DNA of 5,143 nucleotides from Limisphaerales bacterium (GTDB lineage Bacteria; Verrucomicrobiota; Verrucomicrobiia; Limisphaerales; UBA11358). The stretch spans positions 598 to 5,740 of the forward strand of contig PKZR01000365.1 of NCBI GenBank assembly GCA_003133815.1, written 5' to 3'. The notes beneath the pieces were generated by a model. That model ran no database searches. It was not told the origin of the DNA and saw only the letters and a program-made list of their open reading frames with translations. The translations under genes and the position numbers were made by a program. Every line of letters begins with the position of its first letter. The first letter of the stretch is position 1. This document shows, piece by piece, positions 4,711 through 5,143 of the stretch.

Positions 4711-5143
4711 ATGATGAAAAAAAATTGGTCGCAGATGATTGTCCTGTCCGCAGCCGCAGCGGGATTTGTGTCGGGCTGTGTCGTTGATCCCTATGGACGG
4801 GTGGCTTTCCGGCCGTTGGTGTATGTGGCGCCGGCACCGGTATATGTGGCTCCGCCACCCGTGGTCTATGCCCCACCACCGCCGGTGGAAGAGGCTCCGC
4901 TGTTGGTTCCCGACAATTACGTCTGGGATGGCTACGAATATGTCGGTCTCGTCGGCGACCAGTATTACTATCTGGGACCCGGCAACGTCTGGCTCTACTG
5001 TGAACCTTTCCGGCTCGAGCGTTTCCATGGGTGGGAGGGCGGTCATCCAGGTTGGCGGGACCACGCCATTCGCAACGACAGTTACCGGACGGATCACTAC
5101 GGACATGTCCAGCCCAGGCGTGACAACCGGCAGGGGAAAGACG
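4711..5143 (+). CDS. Tyr/Pro-rich outer-membrane lipoprotein, 3' end beyond the window
   Basis: The frame is open from ATG 4711 to the window end: 144 complete codons, with the stop outside. It begins MMKKNWSQMIVLSAAAAGF then VSGC, a standard lipoprotein signal with the lipobox Cys at residue 23; the Val-Val that follows does not suggest inner-membrane retention. Residues 37-59 form a repeat-like VYVAPAPVYVAPPPVVYAPP stretch, likely an extended polyproline linker from the membrane. Residues 68-116 form a compact domain with clustered aromatics (DNYVWDGYEYVGLVGDQYYY, then GPGNVWLYC, then RLERFHGWEGGHPGW). Similar short proteins occur, from memory, as uncharacterised lipoproteins in Verrucomicrobiota; no function is known to me. 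The C-terminal tail is His/Arg/Asn-rich. There is no Shine-Dalgarno sequence; a second ATG at 4714 is equally possible. The 101-bp gap from the barrel gene and the shared strand allow co-transcription. Confidence 0.85.
   Translation, partial: MMKKNWSQMIVLSAAAAGFVSGCVVDPYGRVAFRPLVYVAPAPVYVAPPPVVYAPPPPVEEAPLLVPDNYVWDGYEYVGLVGDQYYYLGPGNVWLYCEPFRLERFHGWEGGHPGWRDHAIRNDSYRTDHYGHVQPRRDNRQGKD

Noticed and set aside
3740..4879. A 379-codon open frame on the minus strand
   Set aside because: It overlaps the full barrel gene and the start of the lipoprotein gene, both of which have clear signal peptides and natural protein composition. The antisense translation is rich in His, Gly, Arg and Ala with no domain, as expected of a shadow frame in GC-rich DNA.

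Overview
The window most likely comes from a Gram-negative, moderately GC-rich bacterium, and the style suggests Verrucomicrobiota or a similar soil/freshwater lineage. This is inferred from three things: a signal-peptide beta-barrel protein and a lipobox lipoprotein (so an outer membrane is expected); two rightward genes with no Shine-Dalgarno sequence; and intergenic DNA full of GC-rich hairpins and short repeat modules of a kind common in that group. No marker gene is present, so the phylum is a guess.

Layout. Left part (1-2554): a leftward-transcribed cytoplasmic multi-PAS sensor histidine kinase (188-2554, minus strand, 788 residues). It has a short heptad-repeat N-terminus, four PAS domains, a coiled coil, HisKA and HATPase_c, and no receiver domain and no membrane segment. 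Beyond its stop codon lies a compact 129-bp inverted-repeat element (37-165) made of consecutive GC hairpins. At the very edge is a possible start codon with a ribosome-binding site for the next leftward gene, which may encode the missing response regulator.

Middle part (2555-3340): about 790 bp without an intact gene. From the kinase outward it holds an AT-rich leader with a hairpin next to the ribosome-binding site, an 18-bp palindrome, two short repetitive modules (one a clear 8-nt triple repeat), a 94-codon minus-strand coding remnant that looks like the C-terminus of a lost gene, and the short divergent upstream region of the next gene.

Right part (3341-5143): two rightward envelope genes. 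The first encodes a 422-residue protein with a signal peptide, an extended N-terminal region and a beta-rich C-terminal part ending in Trp-Lys-Phe, as outer-membrane barrels do. The second, 101 bp downstream, is a Tyr/Pro/Val-rich lipoprotein cut by the window end. They may be co-transcribed. Nothing in the sequence ties them functionally to the kinase, which is transcribed in the opposite direction.

I see no CRISPR array, tRNA, rRNA, integrase, transposase or defence gene. The unusual content is mostly in the repeats and in the two poorly characterised envelope proteins, and I do not see convincing evidence of a new multi-gene system.
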